In this document: positions 34,941 to 43,720 of the stretch, piece by piece
How the letters are laid out: each line of letters begins with the position of its first letter
Numbering within the stretch: the first letter of the stretch is position 1
Source: Streptomyces cirratus
GTDB lineage: Bacteria > Actinomycetota > Actinomycetes > Streptomycetales > Streptomycetaceae
Assembly: GCF_014650775.1 (NCBI RefSeq)
Contig: NZ_BMVP01000002.1
Location: forward strand, 186,001 to 250,000
Direction: 5' to 3'
Length of the DNA: 64,000 nucleotides
The notes under the pieces: generated by a model
The model's database searches: none
What the model saw: only the letters and a program-made list of their open reading frames with translations
Told to the model about the DNA's origin: nothing
Translations under genes and position numbers: made by a program

Positions 34941-36404
34941 ATGAACGAACAGGCACCACCCGTACTCAGCCGCTCCGCCATCTGGGCCCTCGTCATCACC
35001 GGCGCCGCGAGCTTCATGGCCGCCCTCGACAACCTCGTCGTCACCACCGCCCTGCCCGCCATCCGCGCGGACCTCGGCGGGAAGCTCGAAGACCTGGAGT
35101 GGACGGTGAACGCCTACACGCTCACCTTCGCCGTCCTCCTGATGTTCGGCTCCGCCCTCGGCGACCGCTTCGGCCGGCGCCGGCTCTTCATCGGCGGGCT
35201 CTCGGTCTTCACCCTCGCCTCCGCCGCGGCCGCCCTCTCGCCCGGCATCGACCAGCTCATCGCCGCCCGCGCCGTCCAGGGCGTCGGCGCCGCCGTGATG
35301 ATGCCGCTCACGCTCACCCTGCTCACCGCCGCCGTCCCGGCCGCCCGCCGGGGCATGGCCCTCGGCATCTACGGGGCCGTCACCGGCCTTGCCGTCGCCA
35401 GCGGGCCCCTCATCGGCGGCAGCCTCACCGAGCACGTCTCCTGGCAGTGGATCTTCTGGATCAACGTGCCGATCGGCATCGCCCTGATCCCGCTCGCTCG
35501 CCTGCGCCTCGCCGAGTCCACCGCCCCCGGCGCCCGGCTCGACGTCCCCGGCACCCTCCTCATCAGCGGTGGCCTCTTCGGGATCGTCTACGCCCTGGTC
35601 AACGCCAACGCCAAGGGATGGACCAGCACTCCCGTGCTGACCGGCCTCGTCCTCGGCGCCGCGCTCGTCGGCGGCTTCATCCGGCACGGCTCCGGCAACC
35701 CGCACGCCATGCTCCCGATGCGCCTCTTCCGAAACCGTGGCTTCCTCGGGATCAACCTCGCGGGCCTCCTGATGTTCCTCGGCATGTTCGGGTCGATCTT
35801 CCTGCTCAGCCAGTTCCTCCAGGGCGTAGCCGGCTACTCGCCCACCGAGGCGGGGCTGCGCATGCTCCCCTGGACCGGAATGCCGATGATCGTCGCGCCG
35901 ATCGCCGGGATCCTGTCCGACCGGATCGGCAGCCGACCCGTCGTCACCGCCGGGCTCGCCTTCCAGGCCCTCGGGCTCGGCTGGTTCGCGGCGATCCTGA
36001 GCGCGGACGTCTCCTACGCGGCCCAGCTGCCCGCCCTCATCCTCAGCGGCATCGGCATGGCGCTGTACTTCGCCCCCGCCTCCAACGCGCTGATGTCCAC
36101 CGTCACCCCCGCCGACCAGGGCAAGGCCTCCGGCACCAACAACGCGCTGCGCGAGGTCGGCGGCGCCCTCGGAGTTGCCGTCCTGGCCTCCGTGTTCTCC
36201 GCGCAGGGCGGCTACGAGACCCCGCAGGCCTTCACCGACGGCACCGTTCCCGCGCTGTGGATCGGCGCCGGGGCCGTGGCCCTGGCCGCAGCGCTCGCCA
36301 TGCTCCTGCCGCGTAAGGCGAAGGCCGCGTCCGCCGTGGCCGTGGCCGCGAGCGCGAGCGCCGGCGCCGACGCCGGCGCGCAGAAGGTGCCCGCCGCGAG
36401 CTGA
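34941..36404 (+). CDS. DHA2-family (EmrB/QacA-type) drug efflux MFS transporter
   Basis: A 487-residue proton-coupled exporter with 14 predicted helices. Motif D1 in helix 1 is MAALDNLVVTTALPAIRADL, motif A after helix 2 is GDRFGRRRLFIGG, and motif C in helix 5 is GLAVASGPLIGG. The WQWIFWINVPIGIA stretch is typical of the DHA2 group. The C-terminus is an Ala-rich tail. It is regulated by the adjacent TetR protein, judged by the shared operator. The exported compound is unknown. Confidence 0.93.
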   Translation: MNEQAPPVLSRSAIWALVITGAASFMAALDNLVVTTALPAIRADLGGKLEDLEWTVNAYTLTFAVLLMFGSALGDRFGRRRLFIGGLSVFTLASAAAALSPGIDQLIAARAVQGVGAAVMMPLTLTLLTAAVPAARRGMALGIYGAVTGLAVASGPLIGGSLTEHVSWQWIFWINVPIGIALIPLARLRLAESTAPGARLDVPGTLLISGGLFGIVYALVNANAKGWTSTPVLTGLVLGAALVGGFIRHGSGNPHAMLPMRLFRNRGFLGINLAGLLMFLGMFGSIFLLSQFLQGVAGYSPTEAGLRMLPWTGMPMIVAPIAGILSDRIGSRPVVTAGLAFQALGLGWFAAILSADVSYAAQLPALILSGIGMALYFAPASNALMSTVTPADQGKASGTNNALREVGGALGVAVLASVFSAQGGYETPQAFTDGTVPALWIGAGAVALAAALAMLLPRKAKAASAVAVAASASAGADAGAQKVPAAS

Positions 36405-36424
36405 GCCGGAAAGGCCGCCGAGTC

Positions 36425-36464
36425 ACGGTCCGTGCCCCGCGAGGATGCGAGGGGCACGGACCGT
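36425..36464 (+). terminator. Terminator of the MFS gene overlapping the murB promoter
   Basis: Perfect 14-bp arms (36425-36438 with 36451-36464) around a 12-nt loop. The right arm ends in the T of TACTCT, the likely murB -10 element. Confidence 0.8.
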
Positions 36465-36476
36465 ACTCTTGTCCCC

Positions 36477-37532
36477 GTGCAGGAACTCCACGACGCCCCC
36501 CTCGCCCCGCTGACCACCTTCCGGCTCGGCGGCCCCGCCGCCCGGCTGGTGACCGCGACAACCGACGCCGAGGTCGTCGACGCCGTCCGCGCCGCGGACT
36601 CCGCCGGCACCCCGCTGCTCGTCATCGGCGGCGGCAGCAACCTCGTCATCGGCGACAAGGGCTTCGACGGCACGGCCCTGCGCATCGCCACCACCGGCTT
36701 CCGCCTCGACGGGACCCGGCTGGAGCTCGCCGCGGGCGAGAACTGGAGCGACGCGGTCGCCCGCACCGTCGACGCCGGCCTCGCCGGGATCGAGTGCCTC
36801 GCCGGGATCCCCGGCTCCGCCGGTGCCACGCCGATCCAGAACGTCGGGGCGTACGGCCAGGAGGTCTGCGACACCATCACGGAGGTCGTCGCGTACGACC
36901 GCACCACCGGCGAAACGGTCACCCTCAGCGCCGCCGAGTGCGACTTCCGGTACCGCAACAGCACCTTCAAGGACCAGCCCGACCGCTACGTCGTCCTGCG
37001 CGTCCGCTTCGCCCTGGAAGACGCCGGCGGGCTCTCCGCCCCCATCAAGTACCCGGAGACCGCACGCGCCCTCGGCGTCGAGGCCGGCGACCGCGTACCG
37101 GCCGCCGTCGCCCGCGAGACCGTGCTGCGCCTGCGCGCCGGCAAGGGCATGGTGCTCGACCCCGCCGACCACGACACCTGGTCCGCCGGCTCCTTCTTCC
37201 ACAACCCGATCCTGACCGACGAGGCCTACGCCGCCTTCCTCGCCCGCGTCCAGGACCGCCTCGGCGCCGACACCAACCCGCCCGCCTACCCCGCCGGCGA
37301 AGGCCGTACGAAGACCAGTGCCGCCTGGCTGATCGACAAGGCCGGTTTCACCAAGGGCTACGGGACCGGCCCCGCGCGGATCTCCACCAAGCACACCCTC
37401 GCCCTCACCAACCGGGGCGAAGCCACCACCGAGGACCTCCTCGCCCTGGCCCGCGAGGTCGTCGCGGGCGTCCACGAGGCCTTCGGCGTCACCCTGGTCA
37501 ACGAACCGGTGACGGTCGGCGTCAGCATCTGA
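36477..37532 (+). CDS. murB: UDP-N-acetylenolpyruvoylglucosamine reductase
   Basis: A 351-residue FAD enzyme that reduces UDP-GlcNAc-enolpyruvate to UDP-MurNAc in peptidoglycan synthesis. FAD-domain features: LTTFRLGGPAARLV, LVIGGGSNLVIGD and GIPGSAGATPIQNVGAYGQE. The catalytic part shows YRNSTFK and AGSFFHNP with the proton-donating Ser, then AWLIDKAGFTKG. The GTG at 36477 lies only 7 bp after TACTCT, so transcription probably starts at or next to the start codon (leaderless mRNA). The longer frame to 36432 runs through the terminator hairpin. Confidence 0.95.
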   Translation: MQELHDAPLAPLTTFRLGGPAARLVTATTDAEVVDAVRAADSAGTPLLVIGGGSNLVIGDKGFDGTALRIATTGFRLDGTRLELAAGENWSDAVARTVDAGLAGIECLAGIPGSAGATPIQNVGAYGQEVCDTITEVVAYDRTTGETVTLSAAECDFRYRNSTFKDQPDRYVVLRVRFALEDAGGLSAPIKYPETARALGVEAGDRVPAAVARETVLRLRAGKGMVLDPADHDTWSAGSFFHNPILTDEAYAAFLARVQDRLGADTNPPAYPAGEGRTKTSAAWLIDKAGFTKGYGTGPARISTKHTLALTNRGEATTEDLLALAREVVAGVHEAFGVTLVNEPVTVGVSI

Positions 37533-37547
37533 GGAGCACCGGCCGCC

Positions 37548-37964
37548 ATGCGTTGTCCCCTGCACGGGGCCGGTACGGACCCCACCCGGCTGGTGGGCCG
37601 CGAGATCAAGGCGGTCGTCGCGTCCTGGCACGTCTACGAGGGCGAACGATCCGAGGCGCCGCTCGACGTCTGGCTCCTCGACAGCGAGGGCGAGTCGACC
37701 CGCATCACCACCGGCTCCGACCAGTGCCTCATCGTGGAGTCCGAGACCCCGCACCAGCCGTACGACATGGGCGAGTGGGGCCGCATCGAGGTCGGTGAGG
37801 ACCTCGGCGACCACCCCTTCCTGCGCCACCTCGGCGAGACCGTCGCCACCGTCGCCGAGTACGCCGCGCCCGGGACCGGCCGCACCCACCTGGAGATCGG
37901 CTTCGCCGACGGGGACCGGGTGCGGGCCGACTGCTACGAAGGGGACCTGCGGCTCACCCGGTGA
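37548..37964 (+). CDS. Conserved hypothetical protein downstream of murB
   Basis: A 138-residue soluble acidic protein. Visible features are REIKAVVASWHVYEGERSEA, the central DVWLLDSEGESTRITTGSDQ and the C-terminal EIGFADGDRVRADCYEGDL, giving an all-beta impression. It is 15 bp after murB on the same strand and overlaps the convergent adenosine deaminase gene by 11 bp. A GTG at about 37590 would shorten the N-terminus. No function recognised. Confidence 0.7.
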   Translation: MRCPLHGAGTDPTRLVGREIKAVVASWHVYEGERSEAPLDVWLLDSEGESTRITTGSDQCLIVESETPHQPYDMGEWGRIEVGEDLGDHPFLRHLGETVATVAEYAAPGTGRTHLEIGFADGDRVRADCYEGDLRLTR

Positions 37965-38973
37965 GCCAGTGGTCGATCCCGTCCAGCAGCTTGGCCTGAA
38001 CCTCCTTCGGCGCCGCGGAACCCCGTACCGACTGCCGCGCCAGTTCCGCCAGCTCCTCGTCCGTGAAGGCGTGGTGGCGGCGCGCGATCTCGTACTGGGC
38101 CGCGAGCCGGGACCCGAACAGCAGCGGGTCGTCCGCACCGAGCGCCATCGGCACGCCCGCCTCGAAGAGCGTGCGCAGCGGCACGTCCTCGGGTCGTTCG
38201 TACACCCCGAGCGCCACGTTCGAGGCGGGGCAGACCTCGCAGGTGATCTGCCGGTCCGCGAGTCGCTTGAGCAGCCTGGGATCCTCGGCGGCCCGTACGC
38301 CGTGCCCGACGCGGACGGCGTGCAGGTCGTCGAGGCAGTCCCGCACGGAGGCCGGTCCGGTCAGCTCGCCGCCGTGCGGGGCGGCGAGCAGGCCGCCCTC
38401 ACGGGCGATGGCGAAGGCCCGGTCGAAGTCGCGGGCCATGCCGCGGCGCTCGTCGTTGGACAGGCCGAACCCGACGACGCCGCGGTCCGCGTAGCGGACG
38501 GCGAGACGGGCCAGGGTGCGGGCGTCGAGGGGGTGCTTCATGCGGTTGGCGGCGATGATGACGCGCATCCCGAGGCCGGTGTCGCGGGAGGCGGCGTCGA
38601 CGGCGTCGAGGATGATCTCGACGGCCGGGATCATGCCGCCCAGCAGCGGGGCGTAGGAGGTGGGGTCCACCTGGATCTCCAGCCAGCCCGCGCCGTCCCG
38701 TACGTCCTCCTCGGCCGCTTCGCGGACCAGGCGCCGGATGTCGTCGGGCTCGCGGAGGCAGGAGCGGGCGGCGTCGTAGAGCCGCTGGAAGCGGAACCAG
38801 CCGCGCTCGTCGGTGGCCCGCAGCTTGGGTGGCTCACCGCTGGTCAGGGCGTCGGGCAGGCGCACGCCGTACTTGTCGGCGAGCTCCAGCAGGGTGGACG
38901 GCCGCATCGAACCCGTGAAGTGCAGGTGCAGGTGGGCTTTCGGCAGAAGCGTGAGATCGCGTACGTGCTCCAT
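37954..38973 (-). CDS. add: Adenosine deaminase-family protein
   Basis: A 339-residue TIM-barrel hydrolase that converts adenosine to inosine. Zinc and catalytic motifs are all present: KAHLHLHFTGS near the N-terminus, APHGGEL (catalytic HxxE), VGHGVRA, EVCPASNVAL and GADDPLLFG, where the DD pair binds zinc and activates water. Many Streptomyces carry several such deaminases; adenosine is the usual substrate, but adenine or a modified nucleoside remains possible. The convergent stop overlaps the upstream hypothetical gene by 11 bp. Confidence 0.9.
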   Translation of the reverse strand: MEHVRDLTLLPKAHLHLHFTGSMRPSTLLELADKYGVRLPDALTSGEPPKLRATDERGWFRFQRLYDAARSCLREPDDIRRLVREAAEEDVRDGAGWLEIQVDPTSYAPLLGGMIPAVEIILDAVDAASRDTGLGMRVIIAANRMKHPLDARTLARLAVRYADRGVVGFGLSNDERRGMARDFDRAFAIAREGGLLAAPHGGELTGPASVRDCLDDLHAVRVGHGVRAAEDPRLLKRLADRQITCEVCPASNVALGVYERPEDVPLRTLFEAGVPMALGADDPLLFGSRLAAQYEIARRHHAFTDEELAELARQSVRGSAAPKEVQAKLLDGIDHWLTG

Positions 38974-39094
38974 CCGGTGATCCTGCCGTACCGCTGCGCT
39001 CGGCGGGAGGGGGTTTTCCTGATCGGGGGCTTGCTCGAACGCGCGGGCGGGCCGGTTTCCGCTGCGCGGGGCCTACCCGGGCTCTGCCCGGACC

Positions 39095-39152
39095 GCGCCT
39101 CAATCGCCGGCGGGGCTGCTGATGCGCCTCGGTCGCCGGCGGGGCTGCTCAT
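39095..39152. repeat. 29-bp tandem REP-like repeat
   Basis: Two adjacent units (39095-39123, 39124-39152) share GCGCCTC-(AA/GG)-TCGCCGGCG and GGGCTGCT. They belong to the same family as the repeats between the kinase genes. The rest of the 250-bp gap has no gene. Confidence 0.7.
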
Positions 39153-39164
39153 CCCCGACACGAC

Positions 39165-39199
39165 TGAGCGGTGGCGCCCGGGGAGGGCGTCACCGCTCA
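39165..39199 (-). terminator. Terminator of aspC
   Basis: 15-bp arms with one mismatch (39165-39179 with 39185-39199), 28 bp beyond the aspC stop on the minus strand. Confidence 0.8.
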
Positions 39200-39226
39200 G
39201 GGTGGATCAAGGGGGCGGCCGGAGGA

Positions 39227-40453
39227 TCAGGCCTTGGCCTCCGCCAGGAGGTTCTGGATGCGGGACACGCCCTCGACCAGGTCCTCGTCACCCAGGGCGT
39301 ACGACAGGCGCAGGTAGCCCGGCGTGCCGAAGGCCTCGCCCGGGACGACCGCGACCTCGGCCTCGTCCAGGATCAGGGCCGCCAGCTCGACGGAGGTCTG
39401 CGGGCGCTTGCCGCGGATCTCCTTGCCGAGGAGCTCCTTCACCGACGGGTACGCGTAGAACGCGCCCTCCGGGGTCGGGCAGAAGACGCCGTCGATCTCG
39501 TTCAGCATCTTGACCATGGTCTGGCGGCGGCGGTCGAAGGCCTTCCGCATCTCCGCGACCGCGTCCAGGTTGCCCGAGACGGCGGCCAGCGCCGCGACCT
39601 GCGCCACGTTGGAGACGTTGGAGGTGGCGTGCGACTGCAGGTTGGTCGCGGCCTTGATGACGTCCTTCGGCGCGATGACCCAGCCCACCCGCCAGCCGGT
39701 CATCGCGTACGTCTTGGCAACGCCGTTCACGATGATGCACTTGTCGCGCAGGGCCGGGACCAGCACCGGGAGCGAGGTGAACTTCGCGTCGCCGTAGACG
39801 AGGTGCTCGTAGATCTCGTCAGTCAGCACCCACAGGCCGTGCTCCGCCGCCCACTCGCCGATGGCGCGCGCGTCGTCCTCGCTGTACACGGAGCCGGTCG
39901 GGTTCGAGGGGGAGACGAACAGGACGACCTTGGTGCGCTCGGTGCGCGCGGCCTCCAGCTGCTCGACGGAGACCCGGTAGCCGGTGGTCTCGTCGGCGAC
40001 GACCTCCACCGGGACGCCGCCCGCGAGGCGGATCGACTCGGGGTACGTCGTCCAGTACGGGGCCGGGACGATGACCTCGTCGCCCGGGTCGAGGATCGCG
40101 GCGAACGCCTCGTAGATGGCCTGCTTGCCGCCGTTGGTCACCAGGACCTGGGACGCGTCGACCTCGTAGCCGGAGTCGCGGAGCGTCTTGGCCGCGATCG
40201 CGGTCTTCAGCTCGGGCAGGCCGCCGGCCGGCGTGTAGCGGTGGTACTTCGGGTTGCGGCAGGCCTCGACCGCCGCCTCGACGATGTAGTCCGGGGTCGG
40301 GAAGTCGGGCTCGCCCGCGCCGAAGCCGATCACCGGGCGCCCGGCGGCCTTGAGGGCCTTGGCCTTGGCGTCGACGGCGAGGGTGGCGGACTCGGAGATA
40401 GCGCCGATACGGGCGGACACCCGGCGCTCGGAGGAAGGCGTTGCAGAGGTCAT
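39227..40453 (-). CDS. aspC: Pyridoxal-phosphate aspartate aminotransferase
   Basis: A 408-residue class I aminotransferase (subgroup I-gamma) that interconverts aspartate and oxaloacetate with glutamate/2-oxoglutarate. Motifs: [16 protein letters not shown] at the N-terminus, [26 protein letters not shown] with the PLP-contacting Asn, [12 protein letters not shown], and [17 protein letters not shown] carrying the Schiff-base lysine. The C-terminal [11 protein letters not shown] contains the substrate-binding Arg. The start is ATG 40453 in an in-frame extension to 40489. The divergent tRNA-Trp/secE region begins about 200 bp upstream. Confidence 0.94.
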   Translation of the reverse strand: MTSATPSSERRVSARIGAISESATLAVDAKAKALKAAGRPVIGFGAGEPDFPTPDYIVEAAVEACRNPKYHRYTPAGGLPELKTAIAAKTLRDSGYEVDASQVLVTNGGKQAIYEAFAAILDPGDEVIVPAPYWTTYPESIRLAGGVPVEVVADETTGYRVSVEQLEAARTERTKVVLFVSPSNPTGSVYSEDDARAIGEWAAEHGLWVLTDEIYEHLVYGDAKFTSLPVLVPALRDKCIIVNGVAKTYAMTGWRVGWVIAPKDVIKAATNLQSHATSNVSNVAQVAALAAVSGNLDAVAEMRKAFDRRRQTMVKMLNEIDGVFCPTPEGAFYAYPSVKELLGKEIRGKRPQTSVELAALILDEAEVAVVPGEAFGTPGYLRLSYALGDEDLVEGVSRIQNLLAEAKA

Positions 40454-40655
40454 GCGGCAATCGTCCCAGACGGCAAACGGGCGACGCACACCGTTTCAAC
40501 TACCGGACGGGGGTGATCCGCATCCGGCCCCGGCGGCTTCTGTTCGACGTCAGGGCCCGGACCACGTACACTCACCTGTCGTTGGTCCTCACCGGCCGCC
40601 CCAGAGCGTGAGCACTCCGTGCACTCGCCCGGATGCGGTAGGTTGGGGAACGCAA

Positions 40656-40728
40656 AGGGTCGTAGCTCAATTGGTAGAGCACTGGTCTCCAAAACCAGCG
40701 GTTGGGGGTTCGAGTCCCTCCGGCCCTG
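40656..40728 (+). tRNA. tRNA-Trp (CCA)
   Basis: 73 nt: acceptor AGGGTCG/CGGCCCT, D-arm AGCTCAATTGGTAGAGC, anticodon stem CTGGT/ACCAG with loop CTCCAAA (CCA), T-loop TTCGAGT, discriminator G. A TAGGTT element lies about 17 bp upstream as a possible -10. The tRNA-Trp-secE order is conserved in actinobacteria. Confidence 0.97.
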
Positions 40729-40833
40729 CTCCACACTCCTTCTCGGACGTGTGCGCAGGTACGTACTTCGATGCAACGCCGTGCGGCGCAACCGGGCGCG
40801 GCTACGGCCACGACCCGGATTCAGGTGAGAGAC

Positions 40834-41115
40834 GTGACGGACGCCCTGGGCTCCATCGACATGCCTGACGCCGAGGACGACACCCGCGAGAAGAAGGCCC
40901 GCAAGGGCGGCAAGCGCGGCAAGAAGGGTCCTCTGGGCCGGCTCGCGCTCTTCTACCGCCAGATCGTCGCGGAACTCCGCAAGGTCGTCTGGCCCACTCG
41001 CAACCAGCTGACGACGTACACCACTGTGGTGATTGTCTTCGTCGTCATCATGATCGGTCTGGTGACCGTGATTGACTATGGGTTCCAGGAAGCCATCAAG
41101 TTCGTCTTCGGCTGA
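40834..41115 (+). CDS. secE: Preprotein translocase subunit SecE
   Basis: A 93-residue single-span subunit that stabilises SecY in the translocon. The N-terminal ~35 residues are highly charged (EKKARKGGKRGKKG). The conserved amphipathic part is FYRQIVAELRKVVWPTRNQL, followed by one transmembrane helix (about 63-83). The GTG at 40834 follows GTGAGAG. A terminator-like hairpin separates it from nusG. Confidence 0.95.
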   Translation: MTDALGSIDMPDAEDDTREKKARKGGKRGKKGPLGRLALFYRQIVAELRKVVWPTRNQLTTYTTVVIVFVVIMIGLVTVIDYGFQEAIKFVFG

Positions 41116-41125
41116 TCCCCGCGGA

Positions 41126-41155
41126 GGGCGGCGCCTTGATGGGTGCCGCCCGTTT
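41126..41155 (+). terminator. Terminator-like hairpin between secE and nusG
   Basis: GGGCGGCGCC (41126-41135), TTGAT loop, GGGTGCCGCCC (41141-41151), followed by GTTTT. This has the features of an intrinsic terminator inside what is normally one operon. Confidence 0.6.
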
Positions 41156-41199
41156 TCGCATGTTCGACCACCTTTTGTATCCAGGAAGAAGCAGCCACC

Positions 41200-42135
41200 G
41201 TGTCTGACCCGAACCTGAACGCGAGCCACGACTCCGTCGAGTCCGTCGAGGACGAGCTCGACATCGTCGAGGCGGCGGACGCGGACCTCGATGAGGCCGA
41301 GGCCGCCGACGCCGAAGCGGGTGCCGCTGCCGAGGAATCCGCCCTGCACGTCGAGTCCGACGTCGAGTCCTCCGATGACGAGGCCTCCGACGAAGCCGAC
41401 GCCGACGTCGAGGCCGCCGACGCCGCCGAGGTCGAGACCGACGACGAGTCCGCTGACGATGACGCCGACGCCGTGGAGGACGCCGCCGAGGCCGAGGCCG
41501 AAGAGCCCGCCGAGCCGGTCGACCCCATCGAGGCGCTGCGCGACGAGCTCCGCCTGCTGCCCGGCGAGTGGTACGTGATCCACACCTACGCGGGCTACGA
41601 GAAGCGCGTGAAGGCCAACCTGGAGCAGCGCGCCGTCTCGCTGAACGTCGAGGAGTTCATCTACCAGGCCGAGGTGCCCGAGGAAGAGATCGTCCAGATC
41701 AAGAACGGCGAGCGCAAGAACGTCCGGCAGAACAAGCTGCCCGGTTACGTTCTCGTCCGCATGGATCTGACGAACGAGTCCTGGGGCGTCGTCCGCAACA
41801 CCCCGGGCGTCACCGGCTTCGTCGGCAACGCCTACGACCCCTACCCGCTGACCCTGGACGAGATCGTCAAGATGCTCGCCCCGGAGGCGCAGGAGAAGGC
41901 CGCCAAGGCCGCCGCGGAAGAGGCCGGCCTGCCCGCGCCCGCCGTCAAGCGCCAGATCGAGGTCCTCGACTTCGAGGTCGGCGACTCGGTCACCGTCACC
42001 GACGGCCCGTTCGCGACGCTCCAGGCGACGATCAACGAGATCAACCCGGACTCGAAGAAGGTCAAGGGCCTCGTCGAGATCTTCGGTCGCGAGACCCCGG
42101 TCGAGCTGAGCTTCGACCAGATCCAGAAGAACTGA
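41200..42135 (+). CDS. nusG: Transcription termination/antitermination factor NusG
   Basis: A 311-residue transcription elongation factor binding RNA polymerase. The first ~120 residues are an unusual, almost purely acidic/Ala extension. The NGN domain starts at [20 protein letters not shown] and includes [15 protein letters not shown] and [10 protein letters not shown]. The KOW domain near the C-terminus is [20 protein letters not shown]. The long acidic leader is typical of actinomycete NusG but longer than in most bacteria. The GTG at 41200 follows AGGAAGAA. Confidence 0.96.
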   Translation: MSDPNLNASHDSVESVEDELDIVEAADADLDEAEAADAEAGAAAEESALHVESDVESSDDEASDEADADVEAADAAEVETDDESADDDADAVEDAAEAEAEEPAEPVDPIEALRDELRLLPGEWYVIHTYAGYEKRVKANLEQRAVSLNVEEFIYQAEVPEEEIVQIKNGERKNVRQNKLPGYVLVRMDLTNESWGVVRNTPGVTGFVGNAYDPYPLTLDEIVKMLAPEAQEKAAKAAAEEAGLPAPAVKRQIEVLDFEVGDSVTVTDGPFATLQATINEINPDSKKVKGLVEIFGRETPVELSFDQIQKN

Positions 42136-42158
42136 TCTTCTGAATCCACGCTTCCGAA

Positions 42159-42202
42159 CAGGTCAGAACGCCCCGTGAAGGGCGGTCTGACCTGCTCGGT
42201 TT
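42159..42202 (+). terminator. Terminator after nusG
   Basis: Arms CAGGTCAGAACGCCC (42159-42173) and GGGCGGTCTGACCTG (42180-42194), one mismatch, followed by CTCGGTTTTC. Confidence 0.8.
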
Positions 42203-42300
42203 TCAGCCCCGCACCGATACCCGTTATCGTGGTGCGGTATGCCTCCATCCGGATGACCGGATTGGCGGCGAAAAACTCTCACTAGGACCCGGAGAGAGCA

Positions 42301-42735
42301 ATGCCTCCCAAGAAGAAGAAGGTCACGGGGCTTATCAAGCTCCAGATCAAGGCCGGCGCGGCCAACCCGGCTCCGCCGGTCGGCCCCGCGCTCGGTCAGC
42401 ACGGCGTCAACATCATGGAGTTCTGCAAGGCCTACAACGCCGCGACCGAGTCGCAGCGTGGCATGGTCGTGCCGGTGGAGATCACGGTCTACGAGGACCG
42501 CTCCTTCACCTTCATCACCAAGACGCCGCCGGCCGCGCGCCTCATCCTGAAGAGCGCGGGCGTCGAGAAGGGCTCGGGCGAGCCGCACAAGACCAAGGTC
42601 GCGAAGCTCACGCGTGACCAGGTCCGCGAGATCGCCACGATCAAGCTTCCCGACCTGAACGCCAACGACCTCGACGCCGCCGAGAAGATCATCGCCGGCA
42701 CCGCCCGTTCCATGGGCATCACGGTCGAAGGCTGA
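42301..42735 (+). CDS. rplK: Ribosomal protein L11
   Basis: A 144-residue 50S protein of the GTPase-associated centre and thiostrepton target with 23S rRNA. It shows [20 protein letters not shown], the Pro-rich [20 protein letters not shown] and the C-terminal rRNA-binding [14 protein letters not shown]. The start is ATG after GGAGAG. Normal length; forms the rplK-rplA operon. Confidence 0.98.
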
Positions 42736-42822
42736 TTCAGCCGCCCCAGCACCACCAGTGGTAGGGCCAAGCGCTGGCCCGCACCACGACTCCATGCCTG
42801 AATCCGAAACACAGGAGCAGAA

Positions 42823-43551
42823 GTGAAGCGCAGCAAGACTCTCCGCGCTGCGGACGCCAAGGTCGACCGGGAGAAGCTGTACGCCCCGCTCGAGGCCGTC
42901 CGTCTCGCCAAGGAGACCTCCACGACCAAGTTCGACGCCACCGTCGAGGTCGCCTTCCGCCTGGGTGTCGACCCGCGCAAGGCCGACCAGATGGTCCGCG
43001 GCACCGTGAACCTCCCGCACGGCACCGGTAAGACCGCCCGGGTCCTGGTCTTCGCGACCGGTGACCGTGCTGCGGCCGCGGAAGCCGCCGGCGCCGACAT
43101 CGTCGGCGACGACGAGCTGATCAACGAGATCGCCAAGGGCAACCGCCTGAACGAGTTCGACGCCGTTGTCGCCACGCCGGACCTCATGGGCAAGGTCGGC
43201 CGCCTGGGCCGCGTGCTCGGTCCCCGTGGCCTCATGCCGAACCCGAAGACCGGCACCGTCACCATGGACGTCGCCAAGGCTGTCACCGAGATCAAGGGTG
43301 GCAAGATCGAGTTCCGCGTCGACAAGCACTCGAACCTGCACTTCATCATCGGCAAGGTCTCCTTCACCGATGAGCAGCTGGTCGAGAACTACGGCGCCGC
43401 GCTGGACGAGATCCTTCGTCTCAAGCCGTCCGCCGCCAAGGGCCGCTACGTGAAGAAGGCCGCCCTCAGCACCACGATGGGCCCCGGCATCCAGCTGGAC
43501 TCCAACCGCACCCGCAACCTCCTCGTCGAGGAAGACCCGGCTGCCGTCTGA
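42823..43551 (+). CDS. rplA: Ribosomal protein L1
   Basis: A 242-residue 50S stalk protein; in many bacteria it also represses its own operon. Conserved blocks: [40 protein letters not shown] and [16 protein letters not shown]. The GTG at 42823 follows AGGAGCA. It lies 87 bp after rplK and is followed by a strong terminator. Confidence 0.98.
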   Translation: MKRSKTLRAADAKVDREKLYAPLEAVRLAKETSTTKFDATVEVAFRLGVDPRKADQMVRGTVNLPHGTGKTARVLVFATGDRAAAAEAAGADIVGDDELINEIAKGNRLNEFDAVVATPDLMGKVGRLGRVLGPRGLMPNPKTGTVTMDVAKAVTEIKGGKIEFRVDKHSNLHFIIGKVSFTDEQLVENYGAALDEILRLKPSAAKGRYVKKAALSTTMGPGIQLDSNRTRNLLVEEDPAAV

Positions 43552-43600
43552 GTCCGACCGGACCGAGCCTGACTCGCGTCACGGCTCACCGAGTGGCTGA

Positions 43601-43640
43601 ACGGGCCCCTCGCTCCCTTCCGGGGGAGCGGGGGGCCCGT
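43601..43640 (+). terminator. Terminator after rplA
   Basis: A near-perfect stem ACGGGCCCCTCGCTCCC paired with GGGGGAGCGGGGGGCCCGT, 50 bp after the stop codon. Confidence 0.85.
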
Positions 43641-43720
43641 TCCGTATACCCGTTCGACCGCTGTCGTGACCGGCCAGTAATGTGCCCTCTGACCAGCAGT
43701 GAACAGGGGTGGGGATTTCC

